From: MA-ANB-1 sp965216445
Lineage (GTDB): Bacteria > Actinomycetota > Acidimicrobiia > Spongiisociales > ZC4RG35
DNA: 64,000 nucleotides
Reading direction: 5' to 3'
Assembly: GCA_965216445.1 (NCBI GenBank)
Contig: OZ244166.1
Coordinates: forward strand, 310,001 to 374,000
The notes beneath the pieces are model-generated. The model was not told the origin of the DNA, made no database searches, and saw nothing but the letters and a program-made list of their open reading frames with translations. Made by a program: the position numbers and the translations under genes. The first letter of the stretch is position 1. The number at the start of each line of letters is the position of its first letter. Shown in pieces: positions 50,932 to 60,119 of this stretch.

Positions 50932-51351
50932 ATGTCGTTTCAAGAAAAGAGCAGCGCCTTGATGCTGGCGGTCATTGTCGTTGTCTATGGGTGGTATTTC
51001 GCCAAGATCCTGAGTTGGGCGCTGGAGACTCCGGTAGGCGAGATTGAGTATCAGAAACCAATGCTGGTGACGGTGGGAGCTTTGATCCTGCTTGCAATTG
51101 CTGGCCATGTCGCGATCGCTCTGGCACCGAGCTATGAAGGTGACCGCAGTGACGAGCGTGACAAGATTGTCGACCTCAAAGGGGAATGGATTGGAGGCTT
51201 CGTTCTGGGCTCGGGTGTTTTGGTCGGATTGGGCTTGGCGATGGGAGAGTTCGAACACTTCTGGATCGCTAACACACTTCTGGCGGGGTTGGTTCTCTCG
51301 GAGGTCGTAACCTCCATCGCCAAAGCTGTCTACTACCGCCAGACCTTTTAG
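50932..51351 (+). CDS. Four-TM membrane protein co-transcribed with XRE regulator
   Basis: A 139-residue membrane protein with four hydrophobic helices (about 10-28, 44-63, 88-107 and 115-130), including a DRSDERDKIVDLKGEW loop. ATG 50932 starts the first helix region. The following XRE gene begins 2 nt after the stop. Small membrane proteins paired with an XRE repressor are known in many Firmicutes and actinobacteria, but their function is unclear. Confidence 0.75.
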   Translation: MSFQEKSSALMLAVIVVVYGWYFAKILSWALETPVGEIEYQKPMLVTVGALILLAIAGHVAIALAPSYEGDRSDERDKIVDLKGEWIGGFVLGSGVLVGLGLAMGEFEHFWIANTLLAGLVLSEVVTSIAKAVYYRQTF

Positions 51352-51353
51352 CG

Positions 51354-51572
51354 GTGAGCAGACCAACGCGAATCACCAACAACGTTCGCGCCCTTCGATT
51401 CGCAGCCCATGAGATGACTCAGGCGCAGCTCGCCAACGCCATCGGTGTCACCCGGCAGACGGTCATTGCAATAGAGCAGGGTCGCTATTCGCCATCCCTC
51501 GAGACCGCGTTTCGAATCGCACGTGTACTCGGTGTGCCCATCGATCAGGTCTTTGACTATCCCGAGGACTGA
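51354..51572 (+). CDS. Small XRE family transcriptional regulator
   Basis: A 72-residue HTH_3 regulator that consists of little more than the DNA-binding domain: TQAQLANAIGVTRQTVIAIE, then QGRYSPSLETAFRIARVLG and the terminal DQVFDY motif typical of this class. GTG start 2 nt after the membrane-protein stop. Probable autorepressor of the two-gene operon through the palindrome at 50867-50895. Confidence 0.85.
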   Translation: MSRPTRITNNVRALRFAAHEMTQAQLANAIGVTRQTVIAIEQGRYSPSLETAFRIARVLGVPIDQVFDYPED

Positions 51573-51602
51573 AACCTGTTCGGTGTGGGGCTAGTTCCGT
51601 TT

Positions 51603-52442
51603 CTATTGATCCGAGTCGATTGGCCATTGGACCTCAGTTAGTTGCTCGGACTCTTCGACTTCGGTGGGGTCGTTCAGATAGATCTCGCACGGTCCGCCCG
51701 TAGTGCTGTGTCCATGTTCGGCGATCCAGGCTGAAATGGCGTGGTAAGCCGGTCCCACTTCCGCGTAGGGCCCCTTGTGGGTCGTCGATGCGACGACACC
51801 CGCAGAGATCTCTCTGGCAATCACCTCGCCATCCGATTTGATCGGACTCGAAGTAGGCATGCATACCTCGACGAACCCATCGTTTTCCTCGTCGATGACA
51901 TCGTGAAAGATCACAAATGGGGCACCAGCCGGTTGGCCTCCCTGACCCATCACGGTATGGAACAGTTTCGGGAAAGCCCTCCCGATCTCGTCGCCAATCG
52001 TCTCCATGGACACCTCCGATCGAATGGCGGCCACGTTCTGAGATTCCACAGTCTTGAGTTCGATGTCGTAGGGCATGAGCTGTTCCTTTCCAGTGAGTAG
52101 GTCTGTCAGGAAGGCGAGCATCCGCTGGTGTTTGGAGAGTTTTTCTTCGAGGCGGTCCCGATGAGTCTCTAAGGCCTTTTGCGAGACATCCGGTCCTGAA
52201 GCCAATGTCAGTCGGATCTCGTCAAGAGGCATTTCCAAACCTCTGAGGATTCGAATCGCTTCGGCACGATTGGCCTGTCCAGGTCGGTAGTACCGATATC
52301 CGGTTGTCGGATCGACCAATGCAGGGCGGATGAGGCCCATGTCGTCATAGATCCTCAGCGCCTTGATCGAGAGTCGCGTCATCTGTGAGAAGCGCCCGAT
52401 CGGCATCAACCCTCCGAGTTGTTCACCTTCCATGACCCCCAT
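51603..52442 (-). CDS. MerR family regulator with GyrI-like effector domain
   Basis: A 279-residue regulator. The HTH MPIGRFSQMTRLSIKALRIY is followed by the MerR YDDMGLIRPALVD region, a coiled-coil dimer helix (about 85-120) and a C-terminal GyrI-like ligand domain (about 130-279), the layout of BmrR-type multidrug sensors. Start at 52442 or the ATG at 52430. It overlaps nothing in its own direction but is convergent with the XRE operon. Ligand unknown. Confidence 0.85.
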   Translation of the reverse strand: MGVMEGEQLGGLMPIGRFSQMTRLSIKALRIYDDMGLIRPALVDPTTGYRYYRPGQANRAEAIRILRGLEMPLDEIRLTLASGPDVSQKALETHRDRLEEKLSKHQRMLAFLTDLLTGKEQLMPYDIELKTVESQNVAAIRSEVSMETIGDEIGRAFPKLFHTVMGQGGQPAGAPFVIFHDVIDEENDGFVEVCMPTSSPIKSDGEVIAREISAGVVASTTHKGPYAEVGPAYHAISAWIAEHGHSTTGGPCEIYLNDPTEVEESEQLTEVQWPIDSDQ

Positions 52443-52536
52443 GATGCTGTCTACCCCTGGGGCAGAGTCAACCCGTTATCTTGGAAACCTCGAAACCCCT
52501 GGAACTGCTGGATTCCAAGCCCGAAAAGGAGAGAAG

Positions 52537-53262
52537 TTGACGCACACGGAGAGGTTTCGCCGCCTCCACGACGCCGGCTCCTTTGTGATGCCCAACCCAT
52601 GGGACCTGGGCTCGGCCCGGGTACTGGAAGAGATGGGATTCCCGGCGCTGGCTACAACCAGCGCGGGCTTGGGCCGTGCCATCGGCAAAGACGACCAACA
52701 GGTGACACGCGAAGAATTGGTTGAACATGTTGCTGCCCTGACTGACTTCATCGGTGTTCCACTCAATGTGGATTCCGAAAGGTTGTTTCCCGGACAGCCG
52801 GGTGGGATTGTCGAGACCGTTCGCATGCTTGCCGACTCCGGCGCAGCCGGATGCTCGATCGAGGACTATGACCCGGCGTCGGGGTCGATCGACACTTTGG
52901 ACGCATCGGTGAAGGCGGTTTCCGTCGCCGCCGAGGCTTGCCGGTCTCACGGGATGGTGCTCACAGCCCGGGCCGAGAACTACCTGTACGGCGTTGCAGA
53001 CATCGATGACACGATCAAGAGACTTTCTGCCTATCGGGCCGCTGGTGCCGAGGTTCTATACGCACCGGGACTAACTGACGAAGGCCAGATAGCGCGGGTC
53101 GTGGAACTTGGCGCTCCGATCAATGTTCTTGCTCTTGCTACGGCGCCACCTTTGTCGAGACTGACCCAACTCGGCGTAAGGCGGATCTCGACCGGGAGTG
53201 CGTTGTACAACGAAGCTAGGGCGGCTTTTGTGGCTGCCGCCGAGCAGCTACTGACTGGATAG
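52537..53262 (+). CDS. Isocitrate lyase/PEP mutase superfamily protein
   Basis: A 241-residue TIM-barrel enzyme. FVMPNPWDLGSARVLEEMGF, split as PNPWDLGSARVL, TTSAGLGRAIG, PLNVDSERLFPG and CSIEDYDPASG with LTARAENYL are the family landmarks. The KKCGH lyase motif of isocitrate lyase is missing, so it belongs to the broader oxaloacetate-hydrolase or phosphonopyruvate-hydrolase-like branch. A TTG start at 52537 is chosen because AAAAGGAG lies 5-8 nt upstream and the fold begins there. The exact reaction is unknown. Confidence 0.8.
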   Translation: MTHTERFRRLHDAGSFVMPNPWDLGSARVLEEMGFPALATTSAGLGRAIGKDDQQVTREELVEHVAALTDFIGVPLNVDSERLFPGQPGGIVETVRMLADSGAAGCSIEDYDPASGSIDTLDASVKAVSVAAEACRSHGMVLTARAENYLYGVADIDDTIKRLSAYRAAGAEVLYAPGLTDEGQIARVVELGAPINVLALATAPPLSRLTQLGVRRISTGSALYNEARAAFVAAAEQLLTG

Positions 53263-53330
53263 CGGTCGCGAGAGCAGCCCCGGGCTGACTTCCGAAATGC
53301 TGCCGATGACCGTTATCCTTAGACCTCCCA

Positions 53331-53404
53331 GCGCTCGTAGCTCAATTGGATAGAGTGCCTGACTACGGATCAGGAGGTTGGGGGTTCAAGTCCTCCCGAG
53401 CGCG
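53331..53404 (+). tRNA. tRNA-Arg(ACG)
   Basis: Acceptor GCGCTCG pairs with CGAGCGC (53397-53403); anticodon loop CTACGGA with ACG at 53365-53367; T-loop TTCAAGT; discriminator G. The ACG anticodon is the substrate of the TadA encoded at 41823-42305. Confidence 0.96.
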
Positions 53405-53434
53405 CTCCACCTTTTGTGACAGTCGGCACCCCAG

Positions 53435-55075
53435 TTAGTCGATCTGGGGAATCGCTTTCCTGGCAAGGTTTTCAAGGGGGAGTGACGGTGGCAGGGTTCC
53501 AAACAGTGACCCGGCGTCAGCCTCGATCCGGCTAGCCAGATAGCTGTCGAGCAACTCGTCATCTCCAAAGCGACCGATCAGTGATGCGGCCCAGGTCTTA
53601 GCCAATACCTCGACGAGCCTCCGTGCCTCCGTTTCCGGTGATTGGGCCGACCTCAGCTGGTCTCGGGCTCGATCTATTGCTCTCTTGATCCGGGCATCAC
53701 CGGCGGATGAGGCTTCCATGTCAGCGAAGAAGGCGTCGACACTGGCCGGCTCTTTGTTGATCGCCCGGAGCAGATCGAGGGCAATGACGTTGCCCGACCC
53801 TTCCCAGATTGCGTTGAGCGGTGACTCCCGAAACAGACGCGGAAGTATCGAGTCTTCTACATACCCGTTGCCCCCGAGGCATTCCATCGCTTCCCTGACG
53901 ACCTCGGACGTGCGCTTGGTCACCCAGTATTTGGCGACGGGAAGCGCAACCCTCTTGAAGAGCGCCTCGTCTGGGTCGGTGTCGGCTCGATCGAAGGCTC
54001 CTGCGAGTCTGATCAGCATCAAAGTGGCGACTTCGGTTTCGATTTCGAGGTCGGCCAGAACATTCTGCATGAGAGGCTGATCGATCAGCAGAGAGCCGAA
54101 GGCGCTCCGATGCGCAGCGTGCCAAGCGGCTTGGGAAACTGCTTGCCGCATCAACGCAGTGGAGCCCATGACGCAGTCGAGACGCGTGCCGTTGACCATT
54201 TCGATGATCGTTGCGATGCCGCGTCCCTCTTCGCCGACAAGCTCTGCGTAGGCGTCGACAAACTCGACTTCGCTCGAAGCGTTGGAACGATTGCCCAGCT
54301 TGTCTTTGAGCCGCTGAATGTGCATAGCGTTTACCGATCCATCAGGTTCCCACCGTGGCATCAGAAAACAGCTGAGACCGTCCTGGGCTTGTGCCAATAC
54401 CAAAAAGGCGTCGGACATCGGGGCAGACGTGAACCACTTGTGGCCCGTAATCCGGTATTCGCCGCCGCCATCGACTCGGCGGGCCTCCGTTGTGTTCGCC
54501 CTGACGTCGGAGCCTCCCTGCTTTTCGGTCATCCCCATGCCGAACAACGCCCCGTGCTTTTCTCGCACCGGCTGGAACGAAGGGTCGTAATGGCGGCTGA
54601 GGATCTTGGGCATCCAAGCTTCGGCAACTGTTGGCGATGCGCGCAATGCGGGAACCACCGAGGTCGTCATCGAAACCGGGCAGAAGTGGCCGGCTTCGAT
54701 TTGTGACGCCATGTAGAGAAGGGCGGTTCTGGACGTGTGGCCGTTGTCGTCGGTTTGGGGTTCCCATGGTCTCGAATGGAGCCCGTTGGCGATGGCAAGA
54801 TCCATCAAGGAATGCCAGGCCGGGTGGAAGTCGACACGGTCCAATCTGTTGCCATACCTGTCATGGGTCTTCAGGACGGGATCGTTCCTATTGGCTAAGA
54901 AACCCCACTCGATCACCTCAGCCGAGCCCACGCGCTCGCCAAACGAAGACAGGTCGTCGGTCTCGAGCCCTGGCATCTCCTTGCCAATCGCCGCACTGAG
55001 AATCGGATCGCTGTCGTAAAGGTTGTAGTCGACCAGCGGTGGCGGCTGGTTTGTGACGTCATGTGTTGGCGGCAT
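53435..55075 (-). CDS. AidB-like acyl-CoA dehydrogenase
   Basis: A 546-residue flavoprotein of the acyl-CoA dehydrogenase fold. Its length and the motifs GMTEKQGGSDVRANTTEA, read as GMTEKQGGSDVRAN, ITGHKWFTSAPMSDAF, LGNRSNASSEVEF and ECLGGNGYVE match AidB, an isovaleryl-CoA-dehydrogenase-like protein of the adaptive response to alkylation. ATG 55075 begins the family-typical PPTHDVTNQPPPL. It is not next to an ada gene. The enzymatic role of AidB proteins is unsettled. Confidence 0.85.
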   Translation of the reverse strand: MPPTHDVTNQPPPLVDYNLYDSDPILSAAIGKEMPGLETDDLSSFGERVGSAEVIEWGFLANRNDPVLKTHDRYGNRLDRVDFHPAWHSLMDLAIANGLHSRPWEPQTDDNGHTSRTALLYMASQIEAGHFCPVSMTTSVVPALRASPTVAEAWMPKILSRHYDPSFQPVREKHGALFGMGMTEKQGGSDVRANTTEARRVDGGGEYRITGHKWFTSAPMSDAFLVLAQAQDGLSCFLMPRWEPDGSVNAMHIQRLKDKLGNRSNASSEVEFVDAYAELVGEEGRGIATIIEMVNGTRLDCVMGSTALMRQAVSQAAWHAAHRSAFGSLLIDQPLMQNVLADLEIETEVATLMLIRLAGAFDRADTDPDEALFKRVALPVAKYWVTKRTSEVVREAMECLGGNGYVEDSILPRLFRESPLNAIWEGSGNVIALDLLRAINKEPASVDAFFADMEASSAGDARIKRAIDRARDQLRSAQSPETEARRLVEVLAKTWAASLIGRFGDDELLDSYLASRIEADAGSLFGTLPPSLPLENLARKAIPQID

Positions 55076-55214
55076 CAGGTGGAATCGTAACGAATGGCCG
55101 TAAGCCGATTGAACCCCACATAGCACGTTGGGGATAAAGATCGGGGTATTTCCCACAGATTATGGGTCGAGCGTCCCATGTGTCTAGTCATCAGCACCCT
55201 GTACAAATAGTCAC

Positions 55215-55538
55215 ATGGCAGAGTTTGTATTGGGAGGCGTACGGATAGCTGTGGTCTCGAATCGCACCTGGCAGGCGCAGAGTTGTGCCCATCGGGACAG
55301 TCTGGTGACCACATGCGGGAGCCTCGTTCGTATTGTTTGTGAGTCCTGTGGCCACATCAGCCTTCGCCCGCATGGCGGACTGAGGGGTCCAGTCGAGAGG
55401 GAAAGATTCGCCCGGCCGGCCGATGCCCTCCACGAGACCCTGGTCGATCTCACCGAGATCGAGGCGCCCAAGGTTTTCGACGGGAGTCCATACTCACCCA
55501 AGGGTGTGTTTGCACCCGAGGAAAAAGTGAGCATCTGA
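55215..55538 (+). CDS. Hypothetical Cys-containing protein
   Basis: A 107-residue protein. Cys residues in AQSCAH, TTCGSL and CESCGH could make a small metal knuckle. The C-terminus is hydrophilic (VFAPEEKVSI). I recognise no family. It fills the gap between aidB and the convergent zwf, is transcribed opposite to both, and its ATG lacks a strong ribosome site. It may be real, but support is limited. Confidence 0.4.
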   Translation: MAEFVLGGVRIAVVSNRTWQAQSCAHRDSLVTTCGSLVRIVCESCGHISLRPHGGLRGPVERERFARPADALHETLVDLTEIEAPKVFDGSPYSPKGVFAPEEKVSI

Positions 55539-55542
55539 ACTG

Positions 55543-56916
55543 CTAGCGGGTAGCCCAATTCTGACCGTCAGGCAGGAGCTTCTCAGCCGACTGGGGTCCC
55601 CAGCTTCTTGGCTCGTATTGCTCGGGAACGGTCGTATCGGCCAACAAGCCGTCTACGACACGCCACGCTTCCATTACCTCGTCCTGTCGGGCAAACAGGG
55701 TTTGGTCGCCGTGCAGGGCATCTCGGATGAGACGGTCATAAGGATCCCGACCTTTGGTTCGATCGTGCTGAAGGTGTAGTTCAACCGGTCCACTCACCAA
55801 TTCATCGCCGGGCACCTTTGCTTGCATGGACATGTTGATTTCGACGTCGGGTTTGGTACGGAAGGTCAATTGGTTCGGTCCGGGTCTCCCGTCTCCGTCG
55901 ATGAAGAGCGATCGTGGTGGTCTGACGAACTCAACAACGGCCTCGGTCACGGTTGTTTTGAGAGCTTTGCCTGCCCTGATGATCCAAGGCACACCGGCCC
56001 ATCTCCAGGAGTCGATCTCCAGGCGAACCGCCGCATACGTTTCGGTCCCAGAACGAGGCGATACACCGGGTTCGTCGAGATACCCGAGGTATTGGCCCCG
56101 GACCACGCTCTCTGGCCGGACTGCTGGAATCGCCTCGAGGACTTTGACTCTCTCGTCGCGCAACGAGTCGGCTGAGGCCGATACAGGAGGCTCCATTGCC
56201 AGAACTGATAACACCTGGAGCAGGTGGTTCTGTACGACATCACGTATGGCCCCCACGTCGTCATAGAACGAGCCCCGACCCTCCACTCCAAAATCCTCGG
56301 CGAGCGTGATCTGGACTCCGCTCACATACTGACGATTCCAGACTGGTTCGAGGATTGTGTTGGCAAACCGAAACACCATGAGATTCTGGACCGCTTCTTT
56401 GCCCAGAAAGTGGTCGATTCGATAAACCCTTTCTTCGGGATAGTGCCGGTGAACTATGTCGTTCAGTTGTGCTGCGGATTGGGAGTCACGCCCGAAGGGT
56501 TTCTCCAGAACAACCCTGCCGTTGGTGTTCAGTCCCACAGATGCCAGGCCCTCGACAACATCGTCGAAGAGGTGCGGCGGGATGGCCAGGTATGAGACGG
56601 AGCATTGTGCTTCCCCGACGAGTTGGCCCAGACGGCCGAAGGTCTCGGCCTCGGTGTAGTCACCAGAGACGAATTCCAGGTTGGCGGTCAACCTGTCTAG
56701 AGCGGTCCAGTCGAGGTCGTCTTCGCTTTCCACAAGGGAAGCCCTGACATGAGATCGCAGTTCGTCCGTGGTCCAGTCGCTGAGCGCGACGCCGACGACA
56801 GGGATATCCAGTTCGCCGGCGACCGTCAGGTCGTACAAAGCTGAGAAGAGCTTTCGTTTGGCAAGGTCACCGGTGATCCCAAAGAGGATCAGGGCATCTG
56901 CGTGGTGGTTGGCCAT
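55543..56916 (-). CDS. zwf: Glucose-6-phosphate 1-dehydrogenase
   Basis: A 457-residue NADP-linked G6PDH, first step of the oxidative pentose-phosphate pathway. Motifs: GITGDLAKRKLFSAL near the N-terminus (NADP fold), EKPFGRDS, and RIDHFLGKEAV with the catalytic His region. The length is normal. ATG 56916 is chosen; the longer frame to 56973 lacks a ribosome site. The genome therefore has this enzyme and an F420-G6PDH-like one. Confidence 0.95.
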   Translation of the reverse strand: MANHHADALILFGITGDLAKRKLFSALYDLTVAGELDIPVVGVALSDWTTDELRSHVRASLVESEDDLDWTALDRLTANLEFVSGDYTEAETFGRLGQLVGEAQCSVSYLAIPPHLFDDVVEGLASVGLNTNGRVVLEKPFGRDSQSAAQLNDIVHRHYPEERVYRIDHFLGKEAVQNLMVFRFANTILEPVWNRQYVSGVQITLAEDFGVEGRGSFYDDVGAIRDVVQNHLLQVLSVLAMEPPVSASADSLRDERVKVLEAIPAVRPESVVRGQYLGYLDEPGVSPRSGTETYAAVRLEIDSWRWAGVPWIIRAGKALKTTVTEAVVEFVRPPRSLFIDGDGRPGPNQLTFRTKPDVEINMSMQAKVPGDELVSGPVELHLQHDRTKGRDPYDRLIRDALHGDQTLFARQDEVMEAWRVVDGLLADTTVPEQYEPRSWGPQSAEKLLPDGQNWATR

Positions 56917-57067
56917 GTGATGAGAGTAAATGGCCGATGCTCCTTTGGTGGGTGCGTTGCAGCAACCGGCCACGGTCAGGGGCCAGAACCTGTAGCCGCC
57001 ATGTGAGCTACCGCCCTTTCCACTGTTTTGGCCGCTACACCGGAGCGAACTCCTTTAGGCTCGCCCA

Positions 57068-58045
57068 ATGGCGCACTTTCTCGGGTTCGGCGGCTACGTC
57101 CCCGAACAGGTAATGAGCAATGACGACTGGGCTCAACTTGTCGACACCGATGACGAATGGATCACGCAACGGACCGGGATAAAGCGGCGGCGGTTTGCCG
57201 CTCCAGACGAGACGACGCTGACGTTGGCCGGAGACGCCTCAGTCGACGCCTTGCAAGACGCTGGTCTCGAACCGACCGACATCGATGAGATCATCCTGGC
57301 TACCGACACACCGGAGATGTACACCCCCGATACGGCTGCCCTTCTTCAGGATCGACTCCAATGTCGAAACATCCCGACCTACGACCTCGGTGGCAGTGGC
57401 TGCGCTGGTTTCGTCCAGGCTCTCGATGTGGCGAGGGCACGCATCGCCTTCGAACCGAAGAAGATCCTGGTGGTCGGGGTGGAGTTGATTTCGAGGATGA
57501 TCGACTGGAAAGACCGAACCACGGCCGTGCTGTTCGGCGACGGCGCTGGCGCCGTCGTGTTGGGTTCACATGGTGGGAGCGCCCAACTCCTCGATGTGGT
57601 GAGCGGCACCGAGGGTCGGTTCGCCGATATTCTCACCTTGGCGAGCGGCGGCACCAGAAACCCGTTCAACGAGTTGACTCTCGCCTCGGGTGAATACAAC
57701 AAGGTCATCATGGATGGGAAGCGAGTCTTCGTCGAGGCCGTCCGTCGGATGAGCGAAGCCTCTGTGCATGTCCTCGAGAGGATAGGAAAGACCGCGGCCG
57801 ATGTGGCCCTCGTAATCCCGCACCAGGCGAATCTGAGGATCATCGAGTCGGTTCGCAAGAGACTCGGCATGTCTGAAGACCAGGTTTATGTCAACGTCCA
57901 CGAGTACGGAAACACCGGTTCGGCGACGGTGCCGTTTGCGATGGCTGAGGCTGTCGGCTCGGGGAGGATCAAACAGGGAGATCTGGTCGTTCTGACCGCA
58001 TTCGGAGCGGGATTTCACTGGGCTGCAGCCGCGGTCCAGTTCTAG
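57068..58045 (+). CDS. 3-oxoacyl-ACP synthase III (KAS III)
   Basis: A 325-residue FabH-type condensing enzyme starting fatty acid or polyketide chains. The active-site Cys is in GGSGCAGFVQAL, His in IPHQANLRI and Asn in EYGNTGSATVP. N-terminal GYVPEQVMSNDDWAQ and DTDDEWITQRTGIKRRR fit FabH. It stands alone, divergent from zwf and convergent with the two-component system. Whether it is the main FabH or a pathway-specific one is open. Confidence 0.92.
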   Translation: MAHFLGFGGYVPEQVMSNDDWAQLVDTDDEWITQRTGIKRRRFAAPDETTLTLAGDASVDALQDAGLEPTDIDEIILATDTPEMYTPDTAALLQDRLQCRNIPTYDLGGSGCAGFVQALDVARARIAFEPKKILVVGVELISRMIDWKDRTTAVLFGDGAGAVVLGSHGGSAQLLDVVSGTEGRFADILTLASGGTRNPFNELTLASGEYNKVIMDGKRVFVEAVRRMSEASVHVLERIGKTAADVALVIPHQANLRIIESVRKRLGMSEDQVYVNVHEYGNTGSATVPFAMAEAVGSGRIKQGDLVVLTAFGAGFHWAAAAVQF

Positions 58046-58692
58046 GCCGTCTCCTCGCCTGGTCCGAATACGCCTTTCTCGTAGGCGAGGGCGGTCAGTT
58101 CGTGACGACTCGCGACGCTCAACTTTTCGAATATCCGAGAGAGATGGTTCTCCAGGGTCTTCACAGTGATGCCGAGGCGTTGCGCACACTCTTTATACGT
58201 GTACCCCCGTGCGATCAGGTTGACGACCTCACGTTCTCTCGGGGTGAGTCGGGCGAGAGAGCGGTCGGCGATGGTCTCGTCGATGTCAAGAAGGTAGCCC
58301 GCCACTTCGGGTGAGACGGGTCTGAGGCCGTTTGCTGTCTGCCGGATCAAGTCGGGCAGGTCGGCCCCCATGGTGTTCTTGGTTATGTAGCCGTCGACTC
58401 CGCTCTCCAGCAGTCTCATGACATCAGCTCGCGACGTCGAGACCGTGAGCGCCATGAACCGAATGTCGGGAAACCGCGGGCGAATTGCGTCGATCACGAC
58501 CGATCCTCCGCCGCCGGGCAGATGCACGTCGAGTACAACGACGTCGGGTGTACGTTCACTGATCAGTTCGATCGCAGACTCAACATTGTCTGCCTCGCCG
58601 ACGACTTCGAATTCGTCTTTGAGGATTGTTCTCGTTCCAGCACGAACGATCTCGTGGTCGTCGACAAGGAAGATGCGAAGAGGGGAAGTCAC
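58042..58692 (-). CDS. NarL/LuxR-type response regulator
   Basis: A 216-residue response regulator. The receiver has the phosphorylatable Asp in VVLDVHLPGGGG, Asp pair at VDDHE and Lys in YITKNTMG. The C-terminal LuxR HTH is TPREREVVNLIARG and ITVKTLENHLSRIFEKL. It overlaps the sensor kinase gene by 4 nt and is its partner. Target genes unknown. Confidence 0.93.
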   Translation of the reverse strand: MTSPLRIFLVDDHEIVRAGTRTILKDEFEVVGEADNVESAIELISERTPDVVVLDVHLPGGGGSVVIDAIRPRFPDIRFMALTVSTSRADVMRLLESGVDGYITKNTMGADLPDLIRQTANGLRPVSPEVAGYLLDIDETIADRSLARLTPREREVVNLIARGYTYKECAQRLGITVKTLENHLSRIFEKLSVASRHELTALAYEKGVFGPGEETA

Positions 58693-59810
58693 GACCGGCT
58701 CACTGTGATCTTGACCTCGGTGCCCGAATCATCGGACTCGATCTGGACGAGACCTCCGACATGTTCAACCCGATCGGAGAGTCTTTGCTTCACCTGCTGG
58801 TATCGGTTGTCGTCGGGGAATCCGCTGCCGGAGTCGCGTATGTGAATGTGGGCATCGTCCTCGCGGAACTCTGAGAACAGCACGATTTGGGCCGAACCGG
58901 AGTGTTTGGCTGCATTTGCGATTGCTTCTCTGGCGGCCTCGACGGCCGCGGTGAGCGATGGAGTCAGCGCAGCGTCATCGCGTATGACAGCATCGACTTC
59001 GATCCTGTGGGTGTCTTCGACGTCATCCCGGACATCGAGCAGCGAAGCTCGGAAGCTGCGGTCGTATGGTGACCTCCACTCCTCGATGACTCTTCTCAGC
59101 TCTCTTTCCTGGCGTCGAGCTAGATACCGTGACTGGCTGGGATCGTCGGCTCCGATCCGAATCGCATGGAGGGTTTGGAGCACGGAGTCGTGGAGTCGTT
59201 CGGCAAGCGCGCCTCGCTCCTCGTGAACCGCCCGTGCGGACTGCTCCTCCGCTAGTGCCTCCTGTGCTTCCTGACGGGCCAGGTCATAGTCACGTAGCTT
59301 GTCGAACGTCCAACCGACGATTGCAGCGACAACAAAAAAGATCACGCTTCCGGCTGCTCGCACCGCACCGAGGTCCGCTATCACATGAACAGCAAACTGT
59401 TCGATTGCAAGCAGCGTCGCCGCCCACAGGGACCCGGGGAGGCCGGCGACCAGGGCACCAACAAACACGTAGGAGAGGGGGAGTCCTCCATGGAAGAGCT
59501 CCTCCGCACCCGACGCAACCGACGCTGCTCCGATCAGCAGCATCGCCACGGTATCGGCAGCGAACCAGGCCAGGCCGGACATCGTCTCCGGGTGCGACCG
59601 GGCCATGTACCAGGTCAGGAACGTCCACCCAGTGGCAAGCGCGACCGATCCCCACACGATTTCGATTCGAGGTGGTGGCTCAACAGCAAGAGTGGTCGCG
59701 ACGAGGATCAGCATCCAGACCAGGCCCAGTGCTCTGAAGACCACCACCATTCGACGCAGCGTGGCTTCGAGTTCCGGTGAGCCTCGGTGGCGGAGTCTTC
59801 CAACCTTCAT
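58689..59810 (-). CDS. NarL-type sensor histidine kinase
   Basis: A 373-residue membrane kinase. About six TM helices occupy residues 20-170, then a coiled-coil linker (about 175-205). The phosphoacceptor box is AERLHDSVLQTL (HisKA_3) and the ATPase has ANAAKHSGS and DSGSGFPDDN. Its stop overlaps the response regulator start. The membrane part likely senses the signal; no ligand motif is seen. Confidence 0.9.
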   Translation of the reverse strand: MKVGRLRHRGSPELEATLRRMVVVFRALGLVWMLILVATTLAVEPPPRIEIVWGSVALATGWTFLTWYMARSHPETMSGLAWFAADTVAMLLIGAASVASGAEELFHGGLPLSYVFVGALVAGLPGSLWAATLLAIEQFAVHVIADLGAVRAAGSVIFFVVAAIVGWTFDKLRDYDLARQEAQEALAEEQSARAVHEERGALAERLHDSVLQTLHAIRIGADDPSQSRYLARRQERELRRVIEEWRSPYDRSFRASLLDVRDDVEDTHRIEVDAVIRDDAALTPSLTAAVEAAREAIANAAKHSGSAQIVLFSEFREDDAHIHIRDSGSGFPDDNRYQQVKQRLSDRVEHVGGLVQIESDDSGTEVKITVSRS

Positions 59811-59935
59811 GTCACTGAAAGGTAGCGATGCGCCGGCCGCCTAGTACGGAGACCTCGTGGTCCAGTTGCGTTTGATATCAAGTGTGGCATTCCTCCCCCA
59901 GGCGTATCTCCGGCATCGTGCCCGATGAAAAGAGA

Positions 59936-60086
59936 GGGATCGCTGGGAGGCGATCCCCCTCTTCAAGCCCCCGATTTGTCGCTCATTAGGGACTTAACCC
60001 TGAACCCCACACTGGAATGATTCCAAATTGCCGCCTCCGCGTCTATGGGGGAAATACCCCCCAAACGACAGCAAGCAACTGCTTGC
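59936..60086. promoter_or_regulatory. Hairpin-rich leader before the OmpA-like gene
   Basis: In this 309-nt gene-free gap: GGGATCGC-TGGGAG-GCGATCCC (59936-59957), TGGAA-TGA-TTCCA (60013-60025), GGGGG-AAATA-CCCCC (60047-60061) and GCAAGCA-AC-TGCTTGC (60071-60086). All stems are perfect. The last is 34 nt before the OmpA-like GTG and is a good operator candidate. No terminator T-run. Confidence 0.45.
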
Positions 60087-60119
60087 GATTGTTAACCAAT
60101 TCCCCGACTAGTCTCTGCG

